A stretch of DNA of 64,000 bases from Micromonospora pattaloongensis (GCF_900107255.1 NZ_FNPH01000004.1:310001-374000); one strand, 5' to 3'; counted from the stretch's first letter, positions 1 through 8,626 are shown. The notes: generated by a model not told the origin, from the sequence alone. A program made the numbers and translations.

Positions 1-188
1 GCGCGGTGGTTGATCCTGATTTCCCACATCGGGTAGTTCGGTGCGCGGCGCCGGAAGGTTCAATCCGGGTCGCCCGTCGCGCGCGGCCTGCCGGCGTTTG
101 TGCACGTCAGGGGCGGGAACGATCCAACCAGACCGCGGCGGCCCCCGTCGCCCGGACGCGTACCGCAGCGCCGTGAGAGGAGGACGTG
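1..188. other. left edge, no gene recognised
   Basis: No convincing coding region is seen here. Open frames in this stretch are opposite-strand or frame-shifted extensions of the next gene. A purine-rich ribosome binding site (GAGAGGAGG) lies at the right end and serves the gene that starts at 189. Any gene lying further left is outside the window. Confidence 0.5.
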
Positions 189-770
189 ATGGCAGGTCAG
201 CAGCAGCAGACGCCGTTGCAGGGCAAGCGGGTGGCGTTTCTCGCCGCCGACGGCGTCGAGGAGGTCGAGTACACGGAGCCGCGCGCGGCCGCCGAACGGG
301 CGGGTGCGCAGGTTGAGTTGATCTCCATTCAGCAGGGCTCGATCCAATCGGTGAACAAGGACATCAACAAGTCGAAGGCGTACCCGGTGGACAGGACGGT
401 GAGTGACGCGAACCCGGCGGACTACGACGGGCTGGTGCTGCCCGGTGGCGTGGTCAATCCGGACAAACTGCGGCAGTTCCCGGACGCGATGCGCTTCGTG
501 AAGGCGTTCTTCGACCAGTCCAAGCCGGTGGCGGCGATCTGCCACGGGCCGTGGTCGCTGGTGGAGACCGGCGTGGTGAAGGGGCGGACGGTCACCTCGT
601 TCCCCAGCCTGCGCACGGACATCACCAACGCGGGGGGACGCTGGGTGGACGAGGAGGTGCACGTCGACTCCGGGCTGGTCACCAGCCGTAAGCCCACGGA
701 TCTACCGGCGTTCTGCAACCAGATGGTCGCCGCGATGGCCAAGGGGGAGCAGGCGAAGGTCCCGGTCTGA
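189..770 (+). CDS. DJ-1/PfpI family protein (type 1 glutamine amidotransferase-like)
   Basis: A single-domain protein of 193 aa covering the whole DJ-1/PfpI fold. The nucleophile elbow AICHGPWSL carries the conserved Cys-His pair, and an acidic residue in the early GVEEVEY segment matches the Glu that activates the Cys. PfpI/YhbO/HPF1-type members act as stress-related deglycase or protease-like proteins; the exact substrate here is unknown. ATG 189 is preferred over the overlapping GTG at 186 because it sits 6-7 nt after GAGGAGG. It stands alone, about 160 nt before the iron-uptake operon, and is probably transcribed separately. Family assignment is secure; the activity is inferred only. Confidence 0.88.
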   Translation: MAGQQQQTPLQGKRVAFLAADGVEEVEYTEPRAAAERAGAQVELISIQQGSIQSVNKDINKSKAYPVDRTVSDANPADYDGLVLPGGVVNPDKLRQFPDAMRFVKAFFDQSKPVAAICHGPWSLVETGVVKGRTVTSFPSLRTDITNAGGRWVDEEVHVDSGLVTSRKPTDLPAFCNQMVAAMAKGEQAKVPV

Positions 771-887
771 CGGCCGTCACCGCGCGGGGACCGGCATACC
801 CGTCCGGTGCCCGCGCGGTATCGCCGCGGACGCCGCTCCCGCGCGACGATTCACGATCACGAATTAGGCGGGACGGGCCTCCACTCG

Positions 888-906
888 TAAGGTTAGGCGA
901 ACCTAA
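888..906. promoter_or_regulatory. IdeR/DmdR-type iron box
   Basis: TAAGGTTAGGCGAACCTAA matches the actinobacterial IdeR/DmdR consensus TTAGGTTAGSCTAACCTAA at 17 of 19 positions and keeps the dyad. It lies 24 nt before the first permease start of the siderophore importer, where Fe(II)-loaded repressor would block transcription. Iron repression of the four downstream genes is therefore likely. Confidence 0.9.
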
Positions 907-929
907 CTCATGGTCGCCTGGAGTCCGTC

Positions 930-1985
930 ATGTCCACCGTTGCGCTGCGCCCGGCCGGGCCGCTGTCCCGGCCCGATCCGCGGCCCGCGCCCCGCGCCCG
1001 GCGCGTGCTCGTGGTGTCCGGCGCGGCGGTGCTGCTGATCCTGGCCGTGCTGGCCAGCTTCGCGCTCGGCAGCAGGTCGCTGACGCCGGCCCAGGTCTGG
1101 CACGGCCTGCTGGTCGGCGACGGCAGTGAGCCGAGCCTGATCGTCCGGGAGCTGCGCCTGCCGCGGACGCTGCTGGGGCTCACCGTCGGCGCCGCCCTGG
1201 CCGTGGCCGGCGTGCTGCTGCAGGCGCTGACCCGCAACCCCCTCGCCGAGCCGCGGATCCTCGGGATCAGCGCCGGCGCCTCGGTCGGGGTCGTCCTCGC
1301 GATCGCCGTCTTCGGCGTCGGCACGCTCGCCGGCTACGTCTGGTTCGCCATCGTCGGCGCGCTGCTCGTCGGCGTCCTGGTCTACGCGATCTCCGCCCGC
1401 ACCCGCGACGGCGCCAGCCCCGTCACCCTGGCGCTCTGCGGCGCCGCCCTCGACGCCAGCCTCGGCGCGGTCGTGTACGCGCTGCTCAGCGTCGACGCCC
1501 GGACCTTCGAGGAGTACCGCTTCTGGGTGGTCGGCGGGGTGGCCGGACGGGACGTCACGGTCGCCGCACAGGTGGCGCCGTTCGTGGCCGCCGGCCTGCT
1601 GCTCGCGGTGCTGGTCGCCCGTGGCCTCGACGCGCTCGCGCTCGGCGAGGACGTGGCGCGGGGCCTCGGTCACCGGGTCGACCTGGTACGGATCGGCGGC
1701 GGGGCCGGCGCGGTGCTGCTCACCGGCGCCGCCGTCGCGGCCGCCGGGCCGATCGCGTTCGTCGGGCTGGCCGTCCCGCACCTGGCCCGCGCCCTGGTCG
1801 GCGCCGACCACGGCTGGACCCTCGCGGTCTCCGCGCTGCTCGGACCGGTGCTGCTGCTCGGCGCCGACGTCGTCGGACGGCTGGTCGTGCCGCCCGGTGA
1901 GCTGCCCGCCGGGGTCGTCACCGCGTTGATCGGCGCGCCGCTGCTGGCGATCCTGGTCCGCCGCGCCCGGGTGGTGACCGCGTGA
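930..1985 (+). CDS. ferric-siderophore ABC transporter permease (FecCD family)
   Basis: A 351 aa polytopic inner-membrane permease of the BtuC/FecCD family, with the family's usual length and about ten hydrophobic segments. The region VRELRLPRTLLGLTVGAALA, followed by LLQALTRNPLAEPRILGIS, is the typical FecCD signature near residues 70-115. The start is ATG 930, preceded by CTGGAG; an ATG at 910 is out of frame. It heads an importer operon and overlaps the next permease by 4 nt (GTGA), so translation is probably coupled. It would form a heterodimer with the next gene product. The substrate is inferred to be a ferric siderophore from the iron box and the FecB-like lipoprotein. Confidence 0.93.
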   Translation: MSTVALRPAGPLSRPDPRPAPRARRVLVVSGAAVLLILAVLASFALGSRSLTPAQVWHGLLVGDGSEPSLIVRELRLPRTLLGLTVGAALAVAGVLLQALTRNPLAEPRILGISAGASVGVVLAIAVFGVGTLAGYVWFAIVGALLVGVLVYAISARTRDGASPVTLALCGAALDASLGAVVYALLSVDARTFEEYRFWVVGGVAGRDVTVAAQVAPFVAAGLLLAVLVARGLDALALGEDVARGLGHRVDLVRIGGGAGAVLLTGAAVAAAGPIAFVGLAVPHLARALVGADHGWTLAVSALLGPVLLLGADVVGRLVVPPGELPAGVVTALIGAPLLAILVRRARVVTA

Positions 1986-3019
1986 CCGCCGTACCGGCCG
2001 GCCGGTCGCTGCTGCGCCTCGGCCCCGTCACGCTGCTGGTGCGCCGCCGCGCCCAGGCCGTCGCCGTGCTGCTGCTGATCCTGCTCGCCGCCGCGATGCT
2101 GCTCAGCCTGTCGCTGGGCACCCCGTACGTCGCGCCGGTCGACGTGCTGCGGGCGCTGCCCGGCGACGGCACCCCGTACGACCTGGTGGTGCGCGACCTG
2201 CGACTGCCGCGCGTCGTGCTCGCCGCCGTGGCGGGCGCGGCGTTCGGGGTGGCCGGCACGCTGGTGCAGGCCGTCAGCCGCAACCCGCTGGCCAGCCCGG
2301 ACGTCATCGGCGTCACCCAGGGTGCCGGCCTGGCCGCCACCGTCGCGCTGACCACCGGCGCCGCCGCGGCCCTGGTCGCGCCCGCGGCGCTGGCCGGTGG
2401 CCTGCTCGCCGCGGCCGCGGTGCTCGCGCTGGGCGCCCGGCACGGCCTGGCCGCGCAGCGCTTCGTGCTCGCCGGCGTCGCGGTCGCGGTGGCGCTGCGC
2501 GCGTTGATTGAGGTCGTGATGCTGGCCGCCGACCCGATCGACGGGCTGCGCGCCCAGGTCTGGTTGATCGGCACGCTCGCCGGTCGGGGCTGGCAGGAGA
2601 CGGCGTACATCGCCGGCACGCTCGCCGTGCTGCTGCCGGTGCTGCTCTGGGCCGGCTGGTCGCTGTCGAACACCGCGCTCGACGACGACACCGCCCGGGG
2701 CATCGGGCTGCGTCCCACGGCGCGGCGCGTCGGCCTCGCCACGACCGGCGTGCTCGCCGCGGCGATGGTGACCGCCCAGGTCGGCGCGGTGGACTTCGTG
2801 GCGCTGGTCGCCCCGCAGGTCGCCCGGCGGCTGGTCCGCGCCGAGCGGCCGCCGCTGCTCTGCGCCGCCCTGGTCGGCGCCCTGCTGCTCGTGCTCGCCG
2901 ACCTCGCCGGGCGGCGGCTGTTCGCCCCCACCCAGCTGCCGGCGGGCGTGCTGACCGCGGCGATCGGCGGCCCGTACCTGCTGTTCCTTCTCGTCCGCGG
3001 TCGCAGGAGGCCCTCGTGA
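1982..3019 (+). CDS. ferric-siderophore ABC transporter permease (FecCD family), second subunit
   Basis: A 345 aa FecCD-family permease paralogous to the preceding gene. It repeats the family segment VRDLRLPRVVLAAVAGAAFG and the motif QAVSRNPLASPDVIGVT near residues 70-110, and has about nine or ten membrane helices. GTG 1982 overlaps the upstream stop, and its own stop overlaps the ATPase start by 4 nt, giving a fully coupled four-gene array. Two different permeases imply a heterodimeric channel as in FepDG or FecCD. Function follows from family and context; the transported siderophore cannot be told from sequence. Confidence 0.93.
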   Translation: MTAVPAGRSLLRLGPVTLLVRRRAQAVAVLLLILLAAAMLLSLSLGTPYVAPVDVLRALPGDGTPYDLVVRDLRLPRVVLAAVAGAAFGVAGTLVQAVSRNPLASPDVIGVTQGAGLAATVALTTGAAAALVAPAALAGGLLAAAAVLALGARHGLAAQRFVLAGVAVAVALRALIEVVMLAADPIDGLRAQVWLIGTLAGRGWQETAYIAGTLAVLLPVLLWAGWSLSNTALDDDTARGIGLRPTARRVGLATTGVLAAAMVTAQVGAVDFVALVAPQVARRLVRAERPPLLCAALVGALLLVLADLAGRRLFAPTQLPAGVLTAAIGGPYLLFLLVRGRRRPS

Positions 3020-3837
3020 AGCTCGCTACCCGGGAGCTCGTCGCCGGCTACCACGACCGCGTGGTGCTCGACCGGCTCGACCTGGACCTGCCCGCCGGCG
3101 CGTTCACCGTCGTGCTGGGCCCCAACGCCTGCGGCAAGTCCACCCTGCTGCGCACGATGGCCCGGCTGCTGACCCCGCGCGCCGGGGCGGTGCTGCTCGA
3201 CGGGGCCGCGATCCGGGACCTGCCGACCCGTGAGGTGGCGCGGCGGCTCGGGGTGCTGCCACAGAGTCCGCTCGTGCCGGAGGGCATCACCGTCGCCGAC
3301 CTGGTCGGCCGGGGCCGCCAGCCCTACCAGCGGTGGTGGCGGCAGTGGTCGTCGGAGGACTCGGCCGCGGTGACGGAGGCGATGACGCTGGCCGACGTCG
3401 CGGCGCTGGCCGACCGGCCCGTCGACTCGCTCTCCGGCGGCCAGCGCCAGCGGGTCTGGATCGCGATGACGCTCGCCCAGCAGACCGAGGCGCTGCTGCT
3501 CGACGAGCCCACCACCTTCCTCGACCTGGCCCATCAGGTCGAGATCCTCGACCTGCTGCGCCGGCTGCGCGTCGAGCGCGGCCGCACCGTCGTCGCCGTG
3601 CTGCACGACCTCAACCAGGCGGCCCGGTACGCCGACCACGTGGTCGCGATGCGCGACGGCGCGGTCGTCGCGGCCGGCCCGCCCGGCGACATCCTCACCG
3701 CGGACCTGGTCCGCGAGGTCTTCGGGCTCGACTGCGTGGTCGTGCCCTGCCCGGTGACCGGCGCCCCGCTGGTGGTCCCCGGACCGCCGGCCGTGGCGCC
3801 GGCGCACCCCGCTCCCGTTCTCCTGAAAGGACAATGA
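3016..3837 (+). CDS. ferric-siderophore ABC transporter ATP-binding protein (FecE/FepC-like)
   Basis: A 273 aa ABC ATPase that powers the two FecCD permeases. Walker A is GPNACGKST at residues 35-43, the ABC signature is LSGGQRQRVW, Walker B is LLLDEPTTFLD, and the H-loop is VLHDLNQAARY. These are the features of the FepC/FecE group. The start is GTG 3016, overlapping the permease stop. About 40 residues after the core are Pro/Val-rich and probably not structured. Its stop TGA overlaps the ATG of the binding lipoprotein. Confidence 0.94.
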   Translation: MKLATRELVAGYHDRVVLDRLDLDLPAGAFTVVLGPNACGKSTLLRTMARLLTPRAGAVLLDGAAIRDLPTREVARRLGVLPQSPLVPEGITVADLVGRGRQPYQRWWRQWSSEDSAAVTEAMTLADVAALADRPVDSLSGGQRQRVWIAMTLAQQTEALLLDEPTTFLDLAHQVEILDLLRRLRVERGRTVVAVLHDLNQAARYADHVVAMRDGAVVAAGPPGDILTADLVREVFGLDCVVVPCPVTGAPLVVPGPPAVAPAHPAPVLLKGQ

Positions 3838-4778
3838 TGCGTCGTCTCGTCGCCGCGCTCGCCGTGGCCGTCGTCGCCGGGGCCGGTCTCGCCGGCTGCG
3901 GTCAGAGCGATCCCGTGCCCGGCGCGGGCACCGGTGATACCCACCCGATCACCCACGCGATGGGTACCACCCAGGTGCCGGTCTCGCCGAAGCGGGTCGT
4001 GGTGCTCGACACCGACAAGATCGACACCGCCCTGTCGCTGGGCGTGGTGCCCGTCGGCGCGGCCCGCGCCGGGGAGGCGCAGGGCTGGCCGACCTACTTC
4101 GGCGACAAGGTGTCCGCGATCAAGGAGGTCGGGGTGCTCACCGAGCCCGACCTCGAGGCGATCACCGCGCTGAAGCCGGACCTGATCCTGGGCAGCAAGT
4201 TCCGGCAGGAGAAGTTCTACGACGAGCTGTCGAAGATCGCGCCGACCGTCTTCACGGAGAAGGTCGGCATCACCTGGAAGGAGAACTTCCTGCTCGACGG
4301 CGCCGCGCTCGGCAAGGAGCAGCAGGCGCGCGACCTGCTGGACGGCTACCAGAAGCGCGCCAGGGAACTGGGCGCGAAGCTCGGCGACGCGGCCGCGACG
4401 AAGGTCTCGATCGTGCGGTTCATGCCCACCGAGATCCGGGTCTACGGCCCGGAGTCGTTCTCCGGCATCGTCATGACCGACGCCGGCGTCGGCCGCCCCG
4501 AGCGGCAGCTGCTCGCCGGCAAGGAGGACAAGCGGATGGACAAGGTGAGTCCGGAGCGGATCGCCGAGGTCGATGGGGACGTCATCTTCGTCTGCGCGTA
4601 CGGGCAGAAGGCCGCCGCCGAGCAGGCCAAGGTGACCGCCGGCGGCCTGTGGAAGAACCTCTCCGCGGTCAAGGCGGGCAAGGCGCACGTGGTCGAGGAC
4701 GAGATCTGGATGACCGGCATCGGCGTCACCGCCGCCGGCAAGATCCTCGACGATCTGGAGAAGTACCTCGCCGCCTGA
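3834..4778 (+). CDS. siderophore-binding lipoprotein (FecB/FhuD-type periplasmic binding protein)
   Basis: A 314 aa class III solute-binding protein that delivers the ferric siderophore to the ABC permeases. An N-terminal signal with basic RR and a hydrophobic core ends in the lipobox LAGC, with Cys at residue 22, so it is anchored to the outer face of the membrane. The ATG 3834/3837 pair follows AAAGGAC; both starts are plausible. The segment RVVVLDTDKIDTALSLGVVP is typical of the TroA/FecB fold, as is the pattern of ligand-domain residues ending in AAGKILDDLEKYL. It is the last gene of the iron-box operon and is followed by a strong terminator. Confidence 0.93.
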   Translation: MMRRLVAALAVAVVAGAGLAGCGQSDPVPGAGTGDTHPITHAMGTTQVPVSPKRVVVLDTDKIDTALSLGVVPVGAARAGEAQGWPTYFGDKVSAIKEVGVLTEPDLEAITALKPDLILGSKFRQEKFYDELSKIAPTVFTEKVGITWKENFLLDGAALGKEQQARDLLDGYQKRARELGAKLGDAAATKVSIVRFMPTEIRVYGPESFSGIVMTDAGVGRPERQLLAGKEDKRMDKVSPERIAEVDGDVIFVCAYGQKAAAEQAKVTAGGLWKNLSAVKAGKAHVVEDEIWMTGIGVTAAGKILDDLEKYLAA

Positions 4779-4786
4779 GCGAGTGG

Positions 4787-4845
4787 GTGATCAAGGGATC
4801 GGCGGCGGGCACCGGTGCGTGTCCCGCCGCCGATCCCTTGATCAC
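4787..4845. terminator. bidirectional stem-loop terminator
   Basis: Perfect 23-bp inverted repeat: arm 4787-4809, loop of 13 nt, arm 4823-4845. It lies between the convergent lipoprotein and ferredoxin genes and can serve both strands. No U-tract is obvious, as is common in high-GC actinobacteria. Confidence 0.85.
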
Positions 4846-4865
4846 CGCATCGCGGCGGGGGGGGG

Positions 4866-5096
4866 TCAGGGCTCGGGTGCGATGACTCGGCCGTCGGCGG
4901 CGTCGCGGACCGCGATCGCCTCCATCGGGCATGACTCGGCCGCGTCCAGTACGGAGTCCTCCGGCGCGATCAGCTCGTCCAGCGGAATGGAGACCGCGTC
5001 GACGAGCACGAAGTGCCCGGGCGCGGCGCCCGCGCAGATGCCGGATCCGATGCAGCGCCGGGGATCGACCGTGACCCGCCACCGCCGGCTCACCAT
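4866..5096 (-). CDS. 3Fe-4S type ferredoxin, P450 redox partner
   Basis: A small ferredoxin of 76 aa. CIGSGIC near the N terminus and a later ESCPMEAI supply three cluster cysteines. The usual central position is Ser, giving the CxxSxxC pattern of actinobacterial 3Fe-4S ferredoxins. The start ATG at 5096 overlaps the P450 stop by 7 nt, so the two are translated together. Such ferredoxins pass electrons from a reductase to the adjacent P450; no reductase gene is nearby. The acidic C terminus fits a docking role. Confidence 0.9.
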   Translation of the reverse strand: MVSRRWRVTVDPRRCIGSGICAGAAPGHFVLVDAVSIPLDELIAPEDSVLDAAESCPMEAIAVRDAADGRVIAPEP

Positions 5097-6298
5097 GCCA
5101 CCGGCATCTTCCGCAGCCCGCGTACCAGCATGCCGCTCTTCCACTCCAGCTCCGGCTCCGGAACCGCCAGCCGCAACCCGGGCAGCCGGTGCAGCAGCGC
5201 GGCGACCGCCACCTGCAGCTCCATCCGGGCCAGCTGGGCGCCGATGCAGTGGTGCACCCCGTGGCCGAAGCCCACGTGCGGGTTGGCGGCGCGGGTCAGG
5301 TCGAGCCGGTCGGGGTCGTCGAAGACTTCCGGGTCGCGGTTGGCGGCCGACAGCGACGCGATGACCGGCTCGCCGGCGCGCACCAGCACCCCGCCGAGCT
5401 CGACGTCCTCCAGTGCGTAGCGGGCGAACGAGGAGGCCACTCCGAGCGGCACGTACCGCATGAGCTCCTCGACCGCGGACGGCACGAGCGCGGGGTCGGC
5501 GCGCAGCCGGGCCAGCTCCGCCGGGTGCGTGAGCAGGACGTACACGAAGTTGGGGATCTGCGTGACCGTGGTCTCGTGCCCGGCGGCGAGCAGCCCGGCG
5601 GCGAGCTGCACCATCTCGGTCTCGGTCAGCCGCCCGTCGTCGGAGTCGCGCGCCCGCACCAGCGCCCCGAGCAGGTCGTCGGTCGGGACCCGCCGCCGCC
5701 GCGCGATCAGCTCGCCGATGTAGGCGTACAGGTTGTCGATGTACTCGCGGATCCGGTCGGGGGACAGCGACGTGGTCGACACGATCGCCTCGGACCAGAC
5801 GTGGAAGCGTCCCTGGTCCGCCACGGGCACGCCGAGCAGCTCGCAGATCACCGTGACCGGCAGCGGGGTGGCGAACGCCTCGACCAGGTCGGCCGGCGGT
5901 CCGCCGGCGACCATGCGGTCCAGCAGCTCGTCGGCGATCTCGCGGGCGCGTGGCCGGAGATCCTCGACCCGGCGCGCGGTGAAGGCGCGCGCGACCAGCC
6001 GGCGCAGCCGGGTGTGCTCCGGTGGGTCCATCGAGAGGATGCCGCTGGCCATCTGCAGGGGGGTGATCCGGGGCTCGTCGCGTCCGACGCTGGCGGCGCG
6101 GCTGAACCGCGGGTCACCGAGGACGGTGCGCACGTCCGCGTACCGGGTGGCGAGCCAGGCCGGCTCGCCGAAGGGCAGGCGGACCCGGGTCAACGGCTCG
6201 TGCTGCCGCAGTTGCGCGTAGCGCGGATCGAGGTCGAGGCGGTCGGGCGCGCTGAACGGGTAGGCGCGGGTGGTGCTGTCCTGGCGGGTTTCCGTCAC
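5090..6298 (-). CDS. cytochrome P450 (class I bacterial type)
   Basis: A 402 aa soluble P450, the usual length for bacterial CYP105/107-like enzymes. The oxygen-binding I-helix motif is AAGHETTV, the ExxR motif lies in VEELMRY, and the heme-ligand loop FGHGVHHCIGAQLARME holds the axial Cys. GTG at 6298 is chosen because GGGAG lies 6-9 nt upstream; an ATG 48 nt further up lacks such a site and would add a basic tail not typical of the family. It is coupled to the ferredoxin gene. The substrate is unknown; context with no biosynthetic genes points to xenobiotic or tailoring hydroxylation at most. Confidence 0.94.
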   Translation of the reverse strand: MTETRQDSTTRAYPFSAPDRLDLDPRYAQLRQHEPLTRVRLPFGEPAWLATRYADVRTVLGDPRFSRAASVGRDEPRITPLQMASGILSMDPPEHTRLRRLVARAFTARRVEDLRPRAREIADELLDRMVAGGPPADLVEAFATPLPVTVICELLGVPVADQGRFHVWSEAIVSTTSLSPDRIREYIDNLYAYIGELIARRRRVPTDDLLGALVRARDSDDGRLTETEMVQLAAGLLAAGHETTVTQIPNFVYVLLTHPAELARLRADPALVPSAVEELMRYVPLGVASSFARYALEDVELGGVLVRAGEPVIASLSAANRDPEVFDDPDRLDLTRAANPHVGFGHGVHHCIGAQLARMELQVAVAALLHRLPGLRLAVPEPELEWKSGMLVRGLRKMPVAW

Positions 6299-6540
6299 CG
6301 GAGCTCCCTTTCGCCGTCGGGGGCGCGGCGCGGCGATCGTGCACACCGAGTCGCGGGGACACCACGGATGGTAGAGAAGTTCATGTATCCGAGACAGGCG
6401 CGTCGGGCATCCCGCCGCGACTGCCCGGCAACCAACCGAATCCTGACCGGGGCCCGCCCGCCAGCCCGGACATCATCATCCTAGGACGCTCTACGGGGAG
6501 TGGCGTGGTCAACGCATCGACTCGCCGGGCAGGGCAGGAG
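6299..6540. other. intergenic region upstream of P450
   Basis: About 240 nt without a gene. It must hold the P450-ferredoxin promoter on the minus strand. The one distinctive element is the CCTAGG-centred sequence at 6479-6493, listed separately. No further structure was recognised. Confidence 0.5.
6479..6493. promoter_or_regulatory. CCTAGG element, copy 1 (candidate operator)
   Basis: TCCTAGGACGCTCTA occurs here and once more at 36322-36336 in front of the alpha/beta hydrolase and NIS synthetase genes. A 15-nt exact match is not expected by chance in 64 kb. It lies about 180 nt upstream of the P450 start. It may be a shared regulator site; the regulator is unknown. Confidence 0.4.
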
Positions 6541-6567
6541 CGGGGCGCGCCGTCCGCGCGCGCCCCG
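6541..6567 (-). terminator. stem-loop terminator of the SBP56 operon
   Basis: Perfect 10-bp GC stem (6541-6550 with 6558-6567) and 7-nt loop, located 15 nt after the stop of the minus-strand membrane protein gene. Confidence 0.7.
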
Positions 6568-6581
6568 CCAGGGGAGAGCGC

Positions 6582-7223
6582 TCAGACCGTGGAGAGCAAC
6601 GTGATCGCTCCGGCAGCGACCAGCACGCCGGCCCAGAGCCGGTCCAGGTTGAACCACGCGGTACGCAGCACGCCGAGGCCGACGACCTCGTAGACCACCA
6701 GCGCCAGCAGCGCGGCGGTGCCGAACATCGCCGCCGTGTGCACGCCCGCGGCGCCGAGCCCCTCCCACGCGCCCGCGGGTGCCGCCGCGAGATGACCCGC
6801 GTGCCCCGCGTGGTGGCCGGGCGGCGGAGCCGCGGCGAGCAGGGGCAGCAGCATCAGCCCCGCACCGTGCGCCGAGGACATCAGAAAGGACCAGCCGGCC
6901 AGCTGGGGCAGCGTCAGCCGCATTCCGACCCACCGGAAGTGCCGCTCGGAGAGCAGCCGCCACAGTCCGAAACCGACCAGCAGCACGCCGCCGCCGACGG
7001 CCACCGCGGTGCCGGCCCCGGCCGACCGGGTCGCGGTGACGAGGCTGGCGACGAGCGCCACCGACGCCGCGTGACCCGCGGCGATCGGCGGCAGCGACCG
7101 CAGCAGGGCAGCCCGGCCCCCCTCCTGCATGCCACGGGCGACCGCGAAGAGCCAGCCCATGGCGGGGTTGATCCCGTGGAACGCGCCCAGGGCGGCCAGC
7201 GCCGCGAGCTGCGGCCAGGTCAC
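6582..7223 (-). CDS. polytopic membrane protein with His-rich loop, coupled to SBP56
   Basis: A 213 aa membrane protein with about six hydrophobic helices. The N-terminal GAFHGINPAMGWLFAVARG and a central segment SSAHGAGLML look like the paired half-repeats of TauE/UreH/NicO-type transporters. An internal loop PPPGHHAGHAGHLAA carries four histidines and could bind a metal. GTG 7223 overlaps the SBP56 stop by 4 nt (GTGA), so it is co-translated with the selenium-binding protein. A role in metal or sulfur-compound handling for that enzyme is inferred. I recognise no named family with certainty. Confidence 0.75.
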   Translation of the reverse strand: MTWPQLAALAALGAFHGINPAMGWLFAVARGMQEGGRAALLRSLPPIAAGHAASVALVASLVTATRSAGAGTAVAVGGGVLLVGFGLWRLLSERHFRWVGMRLTLPQLAGWSFLMSSAHGAGLMLLPLLAAAPPPGHHAGHAGHLAAAPAGAWEGLGAAGVHTAAMFGTAALLALVVYEVVGLGVLRTAWFNLDRLWAGVLVAAGAITLLSTV

Positions 7224-8626
7224 GGGAAGCAGTACGAGTCGGACGATGCGTCGCCGCCCTGCAGCCGCGTCTGGTGCACCCGGAGTCCGCGGAAGTCGTC
7301 CCCGTGCGGGAAGAAGCGGTGATCCAGCGTGAGGCCGCCCGCGGTCACGTCCACGTCCAGCTTCGCCTGCCACGCGCCCACGCCGTCGGGGTAGAACTGG
7401 TCGTCCCAGGCGCCGTAGAGCGAGTTCGTGACGTAGACCCGGCGCCCGTCCCGGCTGACCTCGACCATCTGCGGGCCGCCGGCGAGCCGCTGCGTCGGCG
7501 CGGCGGGATGCGGCGTGCGCCCGACGATGCCGCCCAGCCGCACCGAGCCGGTCTCCACCGGGTGGAACGGGTCGCTGACGTCGTACTGCTTGAGCTCGCC
7601 GGTGCCCCAGCAGGAGACGTAGAGGAACCGGTCGTCGACGGAGAGGTCGATGTCGGTGACCAGCGGGGGCACCGCGCCGAACGGCTTGAGCAGCTCCGGC
7701 AGGAGCGCCGGGTCGGCCGGCTCGGCGGGAATAGTGATCACCTTGGTCGCGGCCCACCGGTCGCCGTCGCGATGCCAGACCCAGATCGACGCGGACAGGT
7801 CCTCGACGCTGATCACGACCCCCACGAACCCGTACGTCTTCGTGGGATCGTGCGCGGGGCGCAGCTCGAGCGGCATCTGGTGCTGGTCGCCGAGGTCGAC
7901 GGTCTGCACGTGCCGCCGGCGACGCAGGTCCCAGAAGTGCAGGGCGTGGCCGTACTTCCGTCCCAGCAGCAACTCGCCGACGAGGCCGTCCTCGATCATC
8001 GACGGCGTGCCCCACTCGGACGTGACCATGACGTCCCGGGTGAGGTGCCACCAGAAGTCGTACGCCAGGAACTGCGGGCCGCGGTCGGCTTCCCACGCCC
8101 CACGCACCTCGAAGCTGGTGTGGTCGAGCAGTGCGATGCCGCCGGGGCCGTCCCGGTCGTCGGCGCCGCCGAGCGCCGACAGGTAGATGCCCTCCGGGCC
8201 GCAGTGCACCGTGTGGGGCCGCGAGTAGCCGGCGTGCTTGGCCAGCTCCTCCGCCTGCAGCACCTTGACCACCTCGGGCCGGGTCGGGTCGGCCTTCGTG
8301 TCGAGGACGTAGATGCGGGAGGAGCGCAGCCCGGGCACGATCAGGTAGCGGCGCTCGACGTGCGGGTGCGCGGCGGTGGGGCAGAGCGCGCTGCTGCACG
8401 CGTTCCATCCGAAGTGGTGCAGCTCGTCGCCGAGGTGCGGCAGGTCGGTCCAGCCGACGACGCCGCCGTAGCGGGGGGAGTCGGGGTCCACGTCGACGAC
8501 CGCGATCGCGTCGGGGCGTTGCGCGGCGCGGTCGAAGGCGGCGACATAGGCCAGCTTCTCGGCGGGGGCCTGCACCGCGTCGCGGGGGGAGGCGTAGAAC
8601 GTCGGGTCCGGGGTCCAGCGGTTCAT
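7220..8626 (-). CDS. SBP56 selenium-binding protein / methanethiol oxidase
   Basis: A 468 aa protein matching the SBP56 family over its full length (human SELENBP1 472 aa). Family signatures include CSSALCPTAAHPHVERRYLI near residue 60, SRPHTVHCGPEGIYLSALG near 120 and FLYVSCWGTGELKQYDV near 330. Bacterial and human members oxidise methanethiol to formaldehyde, H2S and H2O2 using copper; the His/Cys motifs above are kept. ATG 8626 follows GAGGAG. It is coupled to a membrane protein downstream. Family is certain; enzyme activity is inferred from characterised homologues. Confidence 0.92.
   Translation of the reverse strand: MNRWTPDPTFYASPRDAVQAPAEKLAYVAAFDRAAQRPDAIAVVDVDPDSPRYGGVVGWTDLPHLGDELHHFGWNACSSALCPTAAHPHVERRYLIVPGLRSSRIYVLDTKADPTRPEVVKVLQAEELAKHAGYSRPHTVHCGPEGIYLSALGGADDRDGPGGIALLDHTSFEVRGAWEADRGPQFLAYDFWWHLTRDVMVTSEWGTPSMIEDGLVGELLLGRKYGHALHFWDLRRRRHVQTVDLGDQHQMPLELRPAHDPTKTYGFVGVVISVEDLSASIWVWHRDGDRWAATKVITIPAEPADPALLPELLKPFGAVPPLVTDIDLSVDDRFLYVSCWGTGELKQYDVSDPFHPVETGSVRLGGIVGRTPHPAAPTQRLAGGPQMVEVSRDGRRVYVTNSLYGAWDDQFYPDGVGAWQAKLDVDVTAGGLTLDHRFFPHGDDFRGLRVHQTRLQGGDASSDSYCFP

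Noticed and set aside
930-4700. Long minus-strand open frames opposite the iron importer
   Set aside because: They mirror the GC-rich codon pattern of the real genes, have low-complexity Arg/Gly-rich translations and no ribosome sites.
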